In this document: piece after piece, positions 49,893-58,402 of the stretch
Numbering within the stretch: position 1 is the first letter of the stretch
How the letters are laid out: each line of letters begins with the position of its first letter
Assembly (NCBI RefSeq): GCF_021026335.1
Contig: NZ_JAJNCY010000001.1
Location: 992,001 to 1,056,000, forward strand
Length of the DNA: 64,000 nt
Source of the DNA: Rhizobium sp. C1
Lineage (GTDB): Bacteria; Pseudomonadota; Alphaproteobacteria; Rhizobiales; Rhizobiaceae
Direction: 5' to 3'
Notes under the pieces: model-generated
What the model was told of the DNA's origin: nothing
The model's input: the letters and a program-made list of their open reading frames with translations, nothing else
Databases searched by the model: none
Translations under genes and position numbers: made by a program

Positions 49893-51092
49893 ATGCACGA
49901 CAAGCTGCCCGTCACTGTTCTCTCCGGCTTTCTCGGTGCCGGGAAGACGACCCTGCTCAATCATATTCTCAACAATCGCGAGGGCCGCAAGGTCGCGGTC
50001 ATTGTCAACGACATGAGTGAGGTGAATATCGACGCCGCGCTGGTCCGCGATGGCGGGGCGAACCTCTCACGCACCGACGAACAGCTGGTCGAGATGAGCA
50101 ATGGCTGTATTTGCTGCACGCTGCGCGACGACCTTTTGCGCGAGGTTCGCTCGCTCGCGGAACAGGGTCGTTTCGACTATCTGCTGATCGAATCCTCCGG
50201 CATCTCGGAACCGCTTCCGGTCGCCACGACCTTCGAATTCCGCGACGAAAATGGCGTAAGTCTTGCCGATGTGGCGCAGCTCGACACGATGGTGACCGTG
50301 GTTGATGCCGCAAATCTTCTGAAGGATTACGGCTCTGCCGATTTTCTCGCCGACCGGGGCGAGACGGCCGGCGAAGGCGACGACCGGACCCTTGTTGGCC
50401 TGCTGGTCGAGCAGATAGAGTTCGCCGATGTCATCATCCTCAACAAGGTGGGGACGGCGAGTCCGGACGAACGTGCGGCCGCGCGGGCCATCATCCGCTC
50501 GCTCAATGCCGATGCGCGGATCATCGAGACCGATTTCGCAAAGGTCGATCTGGGCGAGATCATGGGAACCGGCCTCTTCGATCTGGCGCGGGCCGAGCAG
50601 AACCCGCTCTGGTTCAAGGAGATGCATGGCTTCAAGGACCATATTCCGGAGACCGAAGAATATGGCGTACGCTCCTTTGTTTACCGAGCCCGTCGGCCCT
50701 TCCATCCGGACAAGTTCATGGCCTTTCTCGACCGGTCATGGCCGGGCGTGGTGCGCGCGAAAGGGTTTTTCTGGCTGGCGACAAAACCCCATTATGTCGG
50801 AGAGCTGAGCCAGGCGGGTGCGTTGGTGCGTACCGGCAAGATGGGGCTCTGGTGGTCTGCCGTACCCAAGGATCAATGGCCGCGCGACAGCCGCTTCGAA
50901 GAGCGCATGGCGCCCTATATGGACCCGGTCTGGGGTGACCGTCGACAGGAAATTGTGTTCATCGGCACCGACCCGATGGACGAGGAGGAGATCACAGAGA
51001 TGCTCGACGCCTGCCTTGTCCCCGACACATCCTATCAGCCGGAGCGCTGGAAAAAGCTGCCCGATCCCTTTGCGGACTGGTATGCGCGCTGA
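49893..51092 (+). CDS. COG0523 (CobW-like) GTPase, probable zinc metallochaperone
   Basis: 399 residues. G3E-family GTPase: Walker [16 protein letters not shown] (from residue 13), the metal-binding CxCC motif CICC at 72-75, and a CobW C-terminal domain in the last about 150 residues. The length and CxCC fit the ZigA/YciC branch, which insert or salvage zinc during starvation. The Zur box just upstream strongly supports a zinc role rather than cobalamin synthesis, even though cob genes lie a few kilobases away. Ribosome site TGAGGTTCTC. Confidence 0.9.
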   Translation: MHDKLPVTVLSGFLGAGKTTLLNHILNNREGRKVAVIVNDMSEVNIDAALVRDGGANLSRTDEQLVEMSNGCICCTLRDDLLREVRSLAEQGRFDYLLIESSGISEPLPVATTFEFRDENGVSLADVAQLDTMVTVVDAANLLKDYGSADFLADRGETAGEGDDRTLVGLLVEQIEFADVIILNKVGTASPDERAAARAIIRSLNADARIIETDFAKVDLGEIMGTGLFDLARAEQNPLWFKEMHGFKDHIPETEEYGVRSFVYRARRPFHPDKFMAFLDRSWPGVVRAKGFFWLATKPHYVGELSQAGALVRTGKMGLWWSAVPKDQWPRDSRFEERMAPYMDPVWGDRRQEIVFIGTDPMDEEEITEMLDACLVPDTSYQPERWKKLPDPFADWYAR

Positions 51093-51110
51093 TTGCGGAT
51101 CAGCCTGAAT

Positions 51111-51134
51111 GACGCGGAGCAAGGCTTCCGCGTC
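51111..51134. terminator. hairpin between the COG0523 and Lrp genes
   Basis: 8-bp perfect stem GACGCGGA / TCCGCGTC with an 8-nt loop, followed on the plus strand by TTCTCGTT. It lies between two convergent genes and may act on both. Confidence 0.5.
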
Positions 51135-51147
51135 TTCTCGTTCGGGT

Positions 51148-51636
51148 TCAGTCCTCGTTGGACTTCGAGGACTCCAGCGACATGTAGTCGAGCGGCAGTT
51201 CGGTCGTGTACTTGATCTGCTCCATCGCGAAGGCTGAAGAGACATCGCGGATTTCGATCTTGGCGATCATCCGCTTGTAGAACGCGTCATAAGCCGCAAT
51301 GTCCGGCACAACGACGCGCAACAGATAGTCGACATCGCCGCTCATGCGGTAGAATTCGACCACTTCAGGAAATTCGGCAATCACTTCGGAAAAGCGCTTC
51401 AGCCATTCGATGGAATGGGCGTTGGTCCGGATCGACACGAAGACATTGACTTTGGCATTGACCTTGACCGGGTCAAGAACGGCAACCTGGCGCTTGATGA
51501 CGCCGTCTTCCTCCATCTTCTGGATACGCCGCCAGCATGGCGTCGTCGAAAGCCCCACCTTCTTTGCAATATCTGCAACGGCAAGCGTGGAATCCTCCTG
51601 CAACAGGCGAAGGATTTTGCGATCCAGACGATCCAA
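51148..51636 (-). CDS. Lrp/AsnC-family transcription regulator
   Basis: 162 residues. N-terminal winged helix (LDRKILRLLQEDSTLAVADI and STTPCWRRIQKMEEDG) and a C-terminal RAM/ligand-binding domain (about 68-145). Such regulators sense amino acids. The start codon is TTG at 51636 with AAAGGAAAG eight bases upstream; an in-frame TGA lies four codons before it, so no ATG can be used upstream. Target unknown; both neighbours are on convergent or separate units. Confidence 0.92.
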   Translation of the reverse strand: MDRLDRKILRLLQEDSTLAVADIAKKVGLSTTPCWRRIQKMEEDGVIKRQVAVLDPVKVNAKVNVFVSIRTNAHSIEWLKRFSEVIAEFPEVVEFYRMSGDVDYLLRVVVPDIAAYDAFYKRMIAKIEIRDVSSAFAMEQIKYTTELPLDYMSLESSKSNED

Positions 51637-51797
51637 TGGTCTTTCCTTTCAACATGCGTAATCCTTCCAGACTAGCACCATCGGCTAAAGAAAGGATTAT
51701 GGTGCGCGCGACGCTTCGGCAGACAGCCCGGTCGCGATACGCTTTGGCGCCGGAAGGCCGCTCACAAGCGAATCCGGCAATGGATGGACCGATTGTT

Positions 51798-52427
51798 TCA
51801 GCCTATCTTGCGGCGCACAAGCTCTTTCAGGACAGGCAACAGTTCTTTCTCGAACCAGGGGTTCCGCTTGATCCAGCCGGTGTTGCGCCAGCTGGGATGC
51901 GGCAATGGCAGGATCGTAATGCCGGAGTCCGGCTCGAGATAATCGCGCCAGTGGCGCACCGTCTCGGTCATGTTCTCCCTGACATGCGCGCCAAGATGCC
52001 AGCTCTGCGCATGATGTCCCACGGCCAGGATGAGCTCGATCTGTGGCATGACGGCCATGACGGCGGAGCGCCAGTGCGGCGCACATTCCTTGCGCGGCGG
52101 CAGGTCGCCGCCATTGACGTCGTAGCCCGGGAAGCAGAAGCCCATCGGCACGATGGAAAACCGGTCGGTGTCGTAGAACTCCTCACGCGTCACGCCGAGC
52201 CAGTCGCGCAGGCGATTGCCGGATGCATCGTTGAAGGTGATGCCGGTCTCATGAACGCGCAACCCCGGCGCCTGGCCGGCGATCAGGATCTTGGCCTTTG
52301 CAGACAGAACCGCGACCGGCCGCGGTTCATGGGGAAGCCGGTGGGCCTCGCCACGAAGCGGCGCGTCGCGACAGATCCGGCAACCGGCAATGGCGTCAAG
52401 AAGGCGCTGGACTTCGCATTCACTCAA
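51798..52427 (-). CDS. uracil-DNA glycosylase-family protein
   Basis: 209 residues. The N-terminal part has a CRICRDAP motif; AKILIAGQAPGLRVHETGI contains the family's nucleotide-binding loop, and LPLPHPSWRNTGWI the C-terminal HPS block. This is the soluble UDG-like branch often annotated in rhizobia as UDG-family; iron-sulfur ligands of family 4 appear incomplete, so activity is uncertain. The start is TTG 52427 with GAGG seven bases before it. It begins 9 bp past the glutathione S-transferase stop, so the two are co-transcribed. Confidence 0.82.
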   Translation of the reverse strand: MSECEVQRLLDAIAGCRICRDAPLRGEAHRLPHEPRPVAVLSAKAKILIAGQAPGLRVHETGITFNDASGNRLRDWLGVTREEFYDTDRFSIVPMGFCFPGYDVNGGDLPPRKECAPHWRSAVMAVMPQIELILAVGHHAQSWHLGAHVRENMTETVRHWRDYLEPDSGITILPLPHPSWRNTGWIKRNPWFEKELLPVLKELVRRKIG

Positions 52428-52436
52428 GGACGGACC

Positions 52437-53048
52437 TCATGCGTCCGCCGAAGGCCGCTGCGCCACACTGTCATACCAGCGCAGGACGTTGCCGAGCTCC
52501 GGCGGGCACTGGATGCGGGCAGGCTTCATGAACTGGAAGGCAATGAACATGGTGATGTCGGCCACTGTAAAGTTTTCACCCGAAACGAAGGGGCGGCTTT
52601 CCAGTTCCCGATCCATCAGCCGCAGGAAGTCAATCGCCTTCGGCTTGTTGATCTCGCCCCATTCGGGCAGCTGCGGCACTTCCCAGTCCTTCATGGCGGG
52701 ATGGATATGGCGGAAGGCGGCGGCCACGGACATGAGGTAACCGAGTTCGACGCGGCGGTTCCACATTTCCACGAAGGCCTTTTCGCGGGCATCACGCCCG
52801 AAGAGCGGCGGATCGGGATAAAGCTCCTCGAAATAACGGCAGATGGCGATGGACTCCGACAGGTTGGAGCCGTCATCGAGTTCCAGGACCGGCAGGCGCT
52901 GAAACGGGTTGCGCGCGGTGATATCCGCCGACTTGTGACCCAACGCACCCATGTCCACCGGCACAAGCTCCACCTTGACGCCCTTCTCGGCCAGAAACAT
53001 CCTCACCCTGCGCGGATTGGGCGCCTTGCCTCCATCAAACAGTCTCAC
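52437..53048 (-). CDS. glutathione S-transferase
   Basis: 203 residues. Thioredoxin-like N-terminal domain (about 1-80, RLFDGGKAPNPRRVRMFLAE and the glutathione-binding SNLSESIAICRYFEE) and an all-helical C-terminal domain. Soluble conjugating or peroxidase-type enzyme; substrate unknown. The start is GTG at 53048 after AGGAGGAGAAGG, a strong ribosome site. Forms a two-gene unit with the uracil-DNA-glycosylase-like gene. Confidence 0.9.
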   Translation of the reverse strand: MRLFDGGKAPNPRRVRMFLAEKGVKVELVPVDMGALGHKSADITARNPFQRLPVLELDDGSNLSESIAICRYFEELYPDPPLFGRDAREKAFVEMWNRRVELGYLMSVAAAFRHIHPAMKDWEVPQLPEWGEINKPKAIDFLRLMDRELESRPFVSGENFTVADITMFIAFQFMKPARIQCPPELGNVLRWYDSVAQRPSADA

Positions 53049-53231
53049 GGGAACCTTCTCCTCCTGTGGTAAAAACGAATGCGGATACTGCCATCTCGTG
53101 GAATACGGCGCCAGTCGGGCGGCGCTCGCGCATGGTCAAAGATGGCAAATGAATCCTTTCCAGAAGCAACTTCTTAACTCTTTGCGGTTAGAATTTGGTC
53201 ATAGTTTCTGCGTCTGAAGTCGTACCAGTCC

Positions 53232-54770
53232 ATGCCCGAGCGCGTCAGCACATCTCCGGACAAAAACGTCGTGGACTTGTCCAAGGCGAGCCGCAACGCA
53301 GGCATGAACAGGACGCTCCGGGAGACCCGCGCCAGGCTGCAGAACGGCGATTCCGGCTCCTCGCAATTCCAGCGCGAGACCCTGACCCTCTACATCGATG
53401 CAAGCCTCAACAGTGCGGCAGCCGTGCCCATTCTCGCCTGTGGCATCGGCGCTTTCAGCCTTGCCTTCGACATGGGCAAATACACCATCGTCTGGATGAT
53501 GGCGACGCTGATCCTGCACGCGCTGCACATCTTTACGCTCCAGCAGGTCAAGAGCCGCCAGCTCGTCACGGACGAAACCGCAGCGCGGTGGATGCGACGT
53601 CTGCTCGGCTTCCAATTCGTGATCGGACTTTGCTGGGCGTTTTTCGCGAGCCAGGGCTGCAGTACCTGCGAGCCCGCGTCCGCACTGACCTTCAAGGGGG
53701 CGGCGCTGCTGATCGTTTTGAGTGCGACCGCGCTCACGACATCAATGCTGAACGGCGCAGTGCTTGCCACCTTCATTCCAACGGTCGCAGCCATCGTCTA
53801 TCAGTATTGGCGCGACCGCGAGCCGATGGATATCGGCCTGATCGCCATGTTCACCGCGGCCATGGTGTTCTTCATCTTCTTCAGCGGACGCCTGCGTCGC
53901 ACCAGCATACAGCTGCTCTCCTACCAGTCAGAGAAGGACAATCTCATAGCAGAGCTTGAGGTTGCAAACGCGATTTCCGACGAGGCCCGCCGCCGCGCCG
54001 AAGAGGCGAACCTTGCGAAATCGCGATTTCTCGCCTCCATGTCGCACGAACTGAGGACGCCGCTGAATGCCATTCTGGGGTTTTCGGAAGTGATGGACAA
54101 CGAGGTTCTCGGCCCGATGTCCAACCCCATCTACAAGGAATATGTCGGCGACATCCATCGCTCCGGCCAGCATCTGCTCAACCTGATCAACGAAATCCTC
54201 GATCTCTCCCGCATCGAGGCGGGGCGCTACGAACTGCACGAGGAATCGGTGATGCTGGCGGAGATCACCGAGGACTGCATCGGCATGGTCCAGCTTCGCG
54301 CCCGCTCGAAACAGATCCGCATCACCGAACAGTTCGAACCGAGCCTGCCGCCCGTCTGGGCTGACGAGAAGTCGATCCGGCAGGTGATCCTCAATCTTCT
54401 GTCCAATGCCGTGAAATTTACGCCGCAGGGTGGCGAAGTGGCGGTCAAGCTTGGCTGGACGGCTGGCGGCGGACAGTATGTGGCGATCCGCGATAACGGT
54501 CCCGGCATTCCCGAGGAGGAAATTCCCGTCGTGCTCTCGGCCTTCGGCCAGGGATCGATCGCCATCAAGAGCGCCGAGCAGGGAACCGGGCTCGGCCTGC
54601 CTATCGTTCAGGCCATCCTCTCAAAGCATGACGGCGAGTTTGTCTTGCGCTCCAAGCTGCGCGAGGGAACCGAAGTCATTGCCATCCTGCCGCCGAAGCG
54701 GGTGCTGCAGACGGTCCCTGCTGTCCGGGAAGCGCATTCCAACGATCGGCGCAAACGCTCCTTCGCCTGA
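53232..54770 (+). CDS. membrane sensor histidine kinase (PleC/DivJ/PdhS-like core)
   Basis: 512 residues. About six membrane spans lie between residues 55 and 230, with small loops and no obvious periplasmic sensor domain. A coiled linker leads to a HisKA domain with SHELRTPLNAILGFSEVMDN (His272) and an HATPase_c domain (VILNLLSNAVKF, RDNGPGIPEEE, GTGLGLPIVQAIL). The H-box and following DIHRSGQHLLNLINEILDLS are typical of the PleC/DivJ/PdhS family acting on DivK, but sequence reading cannot prove DivK is the target. Transcribed alone and convergent with dgkA. Confidence 0.85.
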   Translation: MPERVSTSPDKNVVDLSKASRNAGMNRTLRETRARLQNGDSGSSQFQRETLTLYIDASLNSAAAVPILACGIGAFSLAFDMGKYTIVWMMATLILHALHIFTLQQVKSRQLVTDETAARWMRRLLGFQFVIGLCWAFFASQGCSTCEPASALTFKGAALLIVLSATALTTSMLNGAVLATFIPTVAAIVYQYWRDREPMDIGLIAMFTAAMVFFIFFSGRLRRTSIQLLSYQSEKDNLIAELEVANAISDEARRRAEEANLAKSRFLASMSHELRTPLNAILGFSEVMDNEVLGPMSNPIYKEYVGDIHRSGQHLLNLINEILDLSRIEAGRYELHEESVMLAEITEDCIGMVQLRARSKQIRITEQFEPSLPPVWADEKSIRQVILNLLSNAVKFTPQGGEVAVKLGWTAGGGQYVAIRDNGPGIPEEEIPVVLSAFGQGSIAIKSAEQGTGLGLPIVQAILSKHDGEFVLRSKLREGTEVIAILPPKRVLQTVPAVREAHSNDRRKRSFA

Positions 54771-54778
54771 TCTGCACT

Positions 54779-55168
54779 TCAGCGCAGATAAGCTTCCACA
54801 ATCAGATAAACCAGATAGGCGGCATTGAGCCCGATCAGGCAGGCGCAGGCCAGAGAACCGAGATCCTTGGCATGCTTGCCGAAAACGGAGAACTCCGGCG
54901 ACAGATGATCGACCAGTTCTTCGATCGCGGTGTTGATCGCCTCAAAAGCGAAGAGCAGCACCATCAGCCCGGCAAAGATCAGAATTTGTCTGAAATCGGT
55001 GCCGATGGCGATCAGGAGGGCGGAGCCCAGGACGAGACCGCCCAGCTGCTGACGGAATGCGGCTTCGTGAAGAAGGCGCAGGAACCCCTGCCAGGAATAG
55101 CGCGCCGCCGAGACGAAGTGGCGAAACCCCGTCTCCTTGATGAAAGGCGGCTTGCCGGTTCCGTGCAT
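54779..55168 (-). CDS. dgkA: diacylglycerol kinase
   Basis: 129 residues. Small integral membrane kinase with three spans; the signature EAINTAIEELVDHLS is intact, including catalytic Glu and Asn. Recycles diacylglycerol released during osmoregulated glucan synthesis. It starts 2 bp past the cobT stop, so the two are co-transcribed although their functions are unrelated. Confidence 0.93.
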   Translation of the reverse strand: MHGTGKPPFIKETGFRHFVSAARYSWQGFLRLLHEAAFRQQLGGLVLGSALLIAIGTDFRQILIFAGLMVLLFAFEAINTAIEELVDHLSPEFSVFGKHAKDLGSLACACLIGLNAAYLVYLIVEAYLR

Positions 55169-55170
55169 CC

Positions 55171-56187
55171 TTACGCCTTGTTGGTAACGCCGGCGCCTTC
55201 GAAGGTCGCCATGCCGGAGTGACAGGCGGCGGCCGCCTTGACTATGCCTGCGGCAAGTGCAGCACCGGTGCCTTCGCCCAGCCGCATGCCGAGCGCCAGC
55301 AGCGGCGTCTTGCCAAGACGCTCGATGGCGCGCAGATGGCCGGGCTCGGCGGACACATGGCCGATGAGGCAGTGATCAAGCGCCGTCGGATTGGCCGCCT
55401 TGAGGATGGCCGCGGCCGACGTCGCCACATAACCGTCGATCAGGACGGGTATCTTCTGTACGCGGGCTGCCAGGATGGCACCGGCCATGGCGGCAATCTC
55501 GCGGCCGCCGACGCGGCGCAGAACCTCGAGCGGATCGCTGAGATGATCCTTGTGGAAGGCGATGGCGCGTTCGACCGCATCGATCTTGCGCTGCAGCCCC
55601 TCGCCGGCCGCTCCCGTGCCCGGGCCGACCCAATCCTCTGCCTTTCCACCATAGAGCGCATAGAAGATAGCGGCCGCAATCGTCGTGTTACCGATCCCCA
55701 TCTCACCGATGCACAGGAGATCGGTGCCGCCGGCGATGCCTTCCATGCCGAAGGCCATGGTGGCGGCGCAGTCGCGTTCCGAAAGAGCAGCTTCCTGGGT
55801 GATGTCGCCGGTCGGGATCTGCAGCGCGAGGTCGAACACCTTGAGGCCGAGATCATGCGTCACGCAGATTTGATTGATGGCCGCACCGCCCGCGGTGAAG
55901 TTCGCCACCATCTGCTCGGTGACTTCCGGCGGATATGGCGAAACGCCCTGACGCGTGACGCCGTGATTGCCGGCGAAAATGGCGACCAGCGGCCGCGTGA
56001 CCTGCGGCGAACGGCCCGACCAGGCGGCGAGCCAGAAGGCGATCTCTTCGAGCCGGCCCAGCGAACCCAGCGGCTTGGTCAGCTGCGCATCGCGCTTGCG
56101 GGCTGCCTCCAGCGCGCGGACATCAGGGCCTGGAAGGTTGTTGAGAAGTTCGCGAAAATCATCGAACGGCAATCCACTCACGCTCAT
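55171..56187 (-). CDS. cobT: nicotinate-nucleotide:dimethylbenzimidazole phosphoribosyltransferase
   Basis: 338 residues. Makes alpha-ribazole phosphate for the lower ligand of cobalamin. Conserved blocks seen: LGRLEEIAFWLAAW, FAGNHGVTRQGVSPYP, GEMGIGNTTIAAAI and GMRLGEGTGAALA. Known as CobU in the Pseudomonas/rhizobial naming scheme. Divergent from the cobalamin synthase gene, which uses its product. Confidence 0.94.
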   Translation of the reverse strand: MSVSGLPFDDFRELLNNLPGPDVRALEAARKRDAQLTKPLGSLGRLEEIAFWLAAWSGRSPQVTRPLVAIFAGNHGVTRQGVSPYPPEVTEQMVANFTAGGAAINQICVTHDLGLKVFDLALQIPTGDITQEAALSERDCAATMAFGMEGIAGGTDLLCIGEMGIGNTTIAAAIFYALYGGKAEDWVGPGTGAAGEGLQRKIDAVERAIAFHKDHLSDPLEVLRRVGGREIAAMAGAILAARVQKIPVLIDGYVATSAAAILKAANPTALDHCLIGHVSAEPGHLRAIERLGKTPLLALGMRLGEGTGAALAAGIVKAAAACHSGMATFEGAGVTNKA

Positions 56188-56318
56188 GGACCCAGTATCC
56201 TTGTCATTTCAGTTTCGGGCAGGCATTGATGCCGCTTTCATATTGTTCCGGCTGCTGCGAGGCAACGGCAAAAGCGACGTGCGCCGTCGCTCACACTGGG
56301 GATTTTCGGGAGCAAGGC

Positions 56319-57101
56319 TTGATCAGACTGGAGGACATCCTGAAAGACATCATCCGCGCGCTCGGTTTCTTGAGTCGCATACCGTTTCCGGGCCGCTTTT
56401 TCGCAGGTCATGACGGCTCCATGCGCCGCACCAGCGGCGCTTTCGCGATCGCCGGCGCACTGATCGCCCTGCCGCCTGCCCTGCTCCTTGGCCTGCTGCT
56501 GCATCTCGGCGTCAAGCCGGAACTCTCCGCCCTTCTGGCGCTGGCGTTGCAGATCGGTTTGACCGGGGGCCTGCATGAGGACGGGTTGGCCGATTGCGCC
56601 GATGGACTTGGTGGCGGGCGGACCCGCGAGCGCGCGCTCGAGATCATGAAGGACAGCCGGCTCGGAGCGTATGGCGGCCTCGCGCTGATCCTGTCGCTCG
56701 GCTTGCGGACCGAGGCTCTGGCCGGGCTTGCGCCCCATGGCCCGGTTGCGGCGGGACTGGCCATGGTCGCCGTGAACGCCGCGGCGCGCGCCGCCATGGT
56801 GTGGCACTGGTCGGCGCTTGCACCCGCGCGCGTCGGCGGGGTTGCTGCCGCCGTCGGGCAGCCGTCGGGCTCGGCCGTGATCGTGGCGCTATCGAGCGGA
56901 CTGCTTATCTATGGTGTAGCGACGATCCACGCCTATGGCTGGGGTGTCGCTCTTGCCGGAGCGCTCGCCGCCATGCTTGCGAGCTGGCTTTTGGCTCGCC
57001 TTGTTCGTGGCAAAATTCAGGGACATACGGGAGATACACTGGGCGCGAGCGAACAAATCTGCGAGATCGCGCTTTATGTCGCTCTTGTGATTACGACCTG
57101 A
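56319..57101 (+). CDS. cobS: cobalamin (5'-phosphate) synthase
   Basis: 260 residues if TTG 56319 is the start (GGGAG six bases upstream). Joins adenosylcobinamide-GDP with alpha-ribazole (phosphate) at the inner membrane. Family motifs: RALGFLSRIPFPG near the start, GLHEDGLADCADGLGGGRTRERALEIMKDSR (metal-binding Asp-rich part), and several spans. The frame is open back to an ATG at 56226, but the extra 31 residues look unlike the family and would leave only 38 bp for divergent promoters. Called cobV in rhizobial nomenclature. Divergent partner is cobT. Confidence 0.9.
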   Translation: MIRLEDILKDIIRALGFLSRIPFPGRFFAGHDGSMRRTSGAFAIAGALIALPPALLLGLLLHLGVKPELSALLALALQIGLTGGLHEDGLADCADGLGGGRTRERALEIMKDSRLGAYGGLALILSLGLRTEALAGLAPHGPVAAGLAMVAVNAAARAAMVWHWSALAPARVGGVAAAVGQPSGSAVIVALSSGLLIYGVATIHAYGWGVALAGALAAMLASWLLARLVRGKIQGHTGDTLGASEQICEIALYVALVITT

Positions 57102-57140
57102 TCCGCCAATATAAGTTCTATAGCCATCAAGAAGCCCCTC

Positions 57141-57365
57141 ATGGAATCACCCTGCATTCTCGTCTGCTCCATCGATGACAAGACCGGCTACTGTTTCGGC
57201 TGCGGGCGTACGCGCGACGAAATCGCCGGCTGGATCGAGATGACGGATGTTGAACGGCGAAGCCTGATGGAGCAGTTGCCGGGCCGGCTGGAGACCGTCG
57301 AGCGCAAGCCGCGACGGGTGACCCGGCGGCGGATGCTTTCAGAGCGCGGATCTGCCTCATCATGA
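57141..57365 (+). CDS. DUF1289 small Cys-rich protein
   Basis: 74 residues. Four Cys in PCILVCSIDDKTGYCFGCGR identify the DUF1289 family, probably a small zinc- or iron-sulfur-binding domain; function unknown. A basic C-terminal tail follows. ATG 57141, 39 bp after cobS; its stop overlaps the protease start by 4 bp. Confidence 0.88.
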   Translation: MESPCILVCSIDDKTGYCFGCGRTRDEIAGWIEMTDVERRSLMEQLPGRLETVERKPRRVTRRRMLSERGSASS

Positions 57366-58060
57366 AGCTCTTCGTCGTTCTTGCCATTCTGGGGATCGGT
57401 CTTGCGGTGCTGCTGCTCAATCACGGCGGCGCCCCGATCTTGGGAATGAGCAACGACGACTTCGGGAATTTCATCTACCTTATGCCCATCGCCATCATGA
57501 TCGGGGCTGGCATCGTCACCACACGGCGACATATCGGCCGAAACCTGACCTATCTCGCTATCTGGACCCTGATCGCGTTGTTTTTTGTCGGAGTCTATGT
57601 CTACGGCGACGAGGCAAAGCATGCCGGGCGACGTATTCTGGCAGAACTGATGCCCGGTCACTCTGTTGTGCTGACAGGCATTAACGGCGAGAGCGAAGTG
57701 GTGATCCGCAGGACAGAAGGCGGCCACTTCGCGGTCAATGCCGAAGTCGACGGCAAGCGTCTGCCCATGCTGATAGACACGGGCGCAAGTCAGGTTACGC
57801 TGACCTGGGAAGACGCGAAAAAGATCGGCCTCAAACCGGAGACGCTACGATTTTCGATGCCCGTGACGACGGCGAACGGAACGGCGGAGGCTGCCCCGGT
57901 CACCATTCCGGAGCTGGCGATTGGCCCGATCGTGCGTAAGAATATCGCGGCTGCCGTAGCGCAGGAGGGGCGTCTCGACACCAGCCTGCTCGGCATGAAC
58001 TATCTGTCGTCACTGTCTGCGGTCCGCATTCAACCCAACGAAATGCGCCTGATGGACTGA
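57362..58060 (+). CDS. membrane-anchored retropepsin-like aspartic protease (TIGR02281-like)
   Basis: 232 residues. Three hydrophobic segments (about 3-20, 38-53, 62-80) anchor it; the protease domain follows with catalytic DTGAS at residues 139-143 and flap region around 160-175. Clan AA proteases of this type act as dimers and process membrane or periplasmic proteins; substrate unknown. Translationally coupled to the DUF1289 gene (ATGA overlap). Confidence 0.85.
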   Translation: MKLFVVLAILGIGLAVLLLNHGGAPILGMSNDDFGNFIYLMPIAIMIGAGIVTTRRHIGRNLTYLAIWTLIALFFVGVYVYGDEAKHAGRRILAELMPGHSVVLTGINGESEVVIRRTEGGHFAVNAEVDGKRLPMLIDTGASQVTLTWEDAKKIGLKPETLRFSMPVTTANGTAEAAPVTIPELAIGPIVRKNIAAAVAQEGRLDTSLLGMNYLSSLSAVRIQPNEMRLMD

Positions 58061-58402
58061 TCTGCAGACCTGCAGATATCAGGGCCTTCGGTGGTCGCCA
58101 CTTCCGTGCTGTACCGGGGGAAGGACCCTTTGCGAGAGAACTGACCCATCTTCGCGCTATGGTATAACGGGACAGTCCCTCCTGTCATTACATGGGATCG
58201 AAAAAGAAATTTCCGCAGATTGAACCTATTAACGTCATCTCTGTCATTCAATTGCAGCATTGAGCCAATATTGAACTCTTGCAAACGCTTTCGAGTTTTC
58301 TTCCGGCCCCGCTCCGGAATCGGTGTTTGCACCGCTTTGGCGCCCCCATCGTCACAAGCACACTTTGAGGCCGGTTTTTCCGGCCTCTTTTTTTGTGAGG
58401 GT
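58061..58402. other. intergenic region with a strong plus-strand terminator
   Basis: 342 bp between convergent genes. It carries hairpins TTCCGG/CCGGAA with loop CCCCGCT (58301-58319) and GGTG/CACC (58322-58333), then a strong terminator at 58367-58394. It could be a long 3' end of the protease operon or an independent small RNA. No coding frame is convincing. Confidence 0.5.
58367..58394 (+). terminator. strong Rho-independent terminator
   Basis: Perfect 8-bp stem GAGGCCGG / CCGGCCTC with loop TTTTT and a seven-T tail on the plus strand. The nearest plus-strand gene ends 306 bp upstream; the minus-strand gene ending at 58403 cannot use it because its side of the hairpin is followed by AAAG. 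Confidence 0.9.

Noticed and set aside
49893-51092. cobalamin-biosynthesis CobW
   Set aside because: The Zur box and CICC motif favour a zinc metallochaperone; the cob genes are more than 4 kb away on a different unit.
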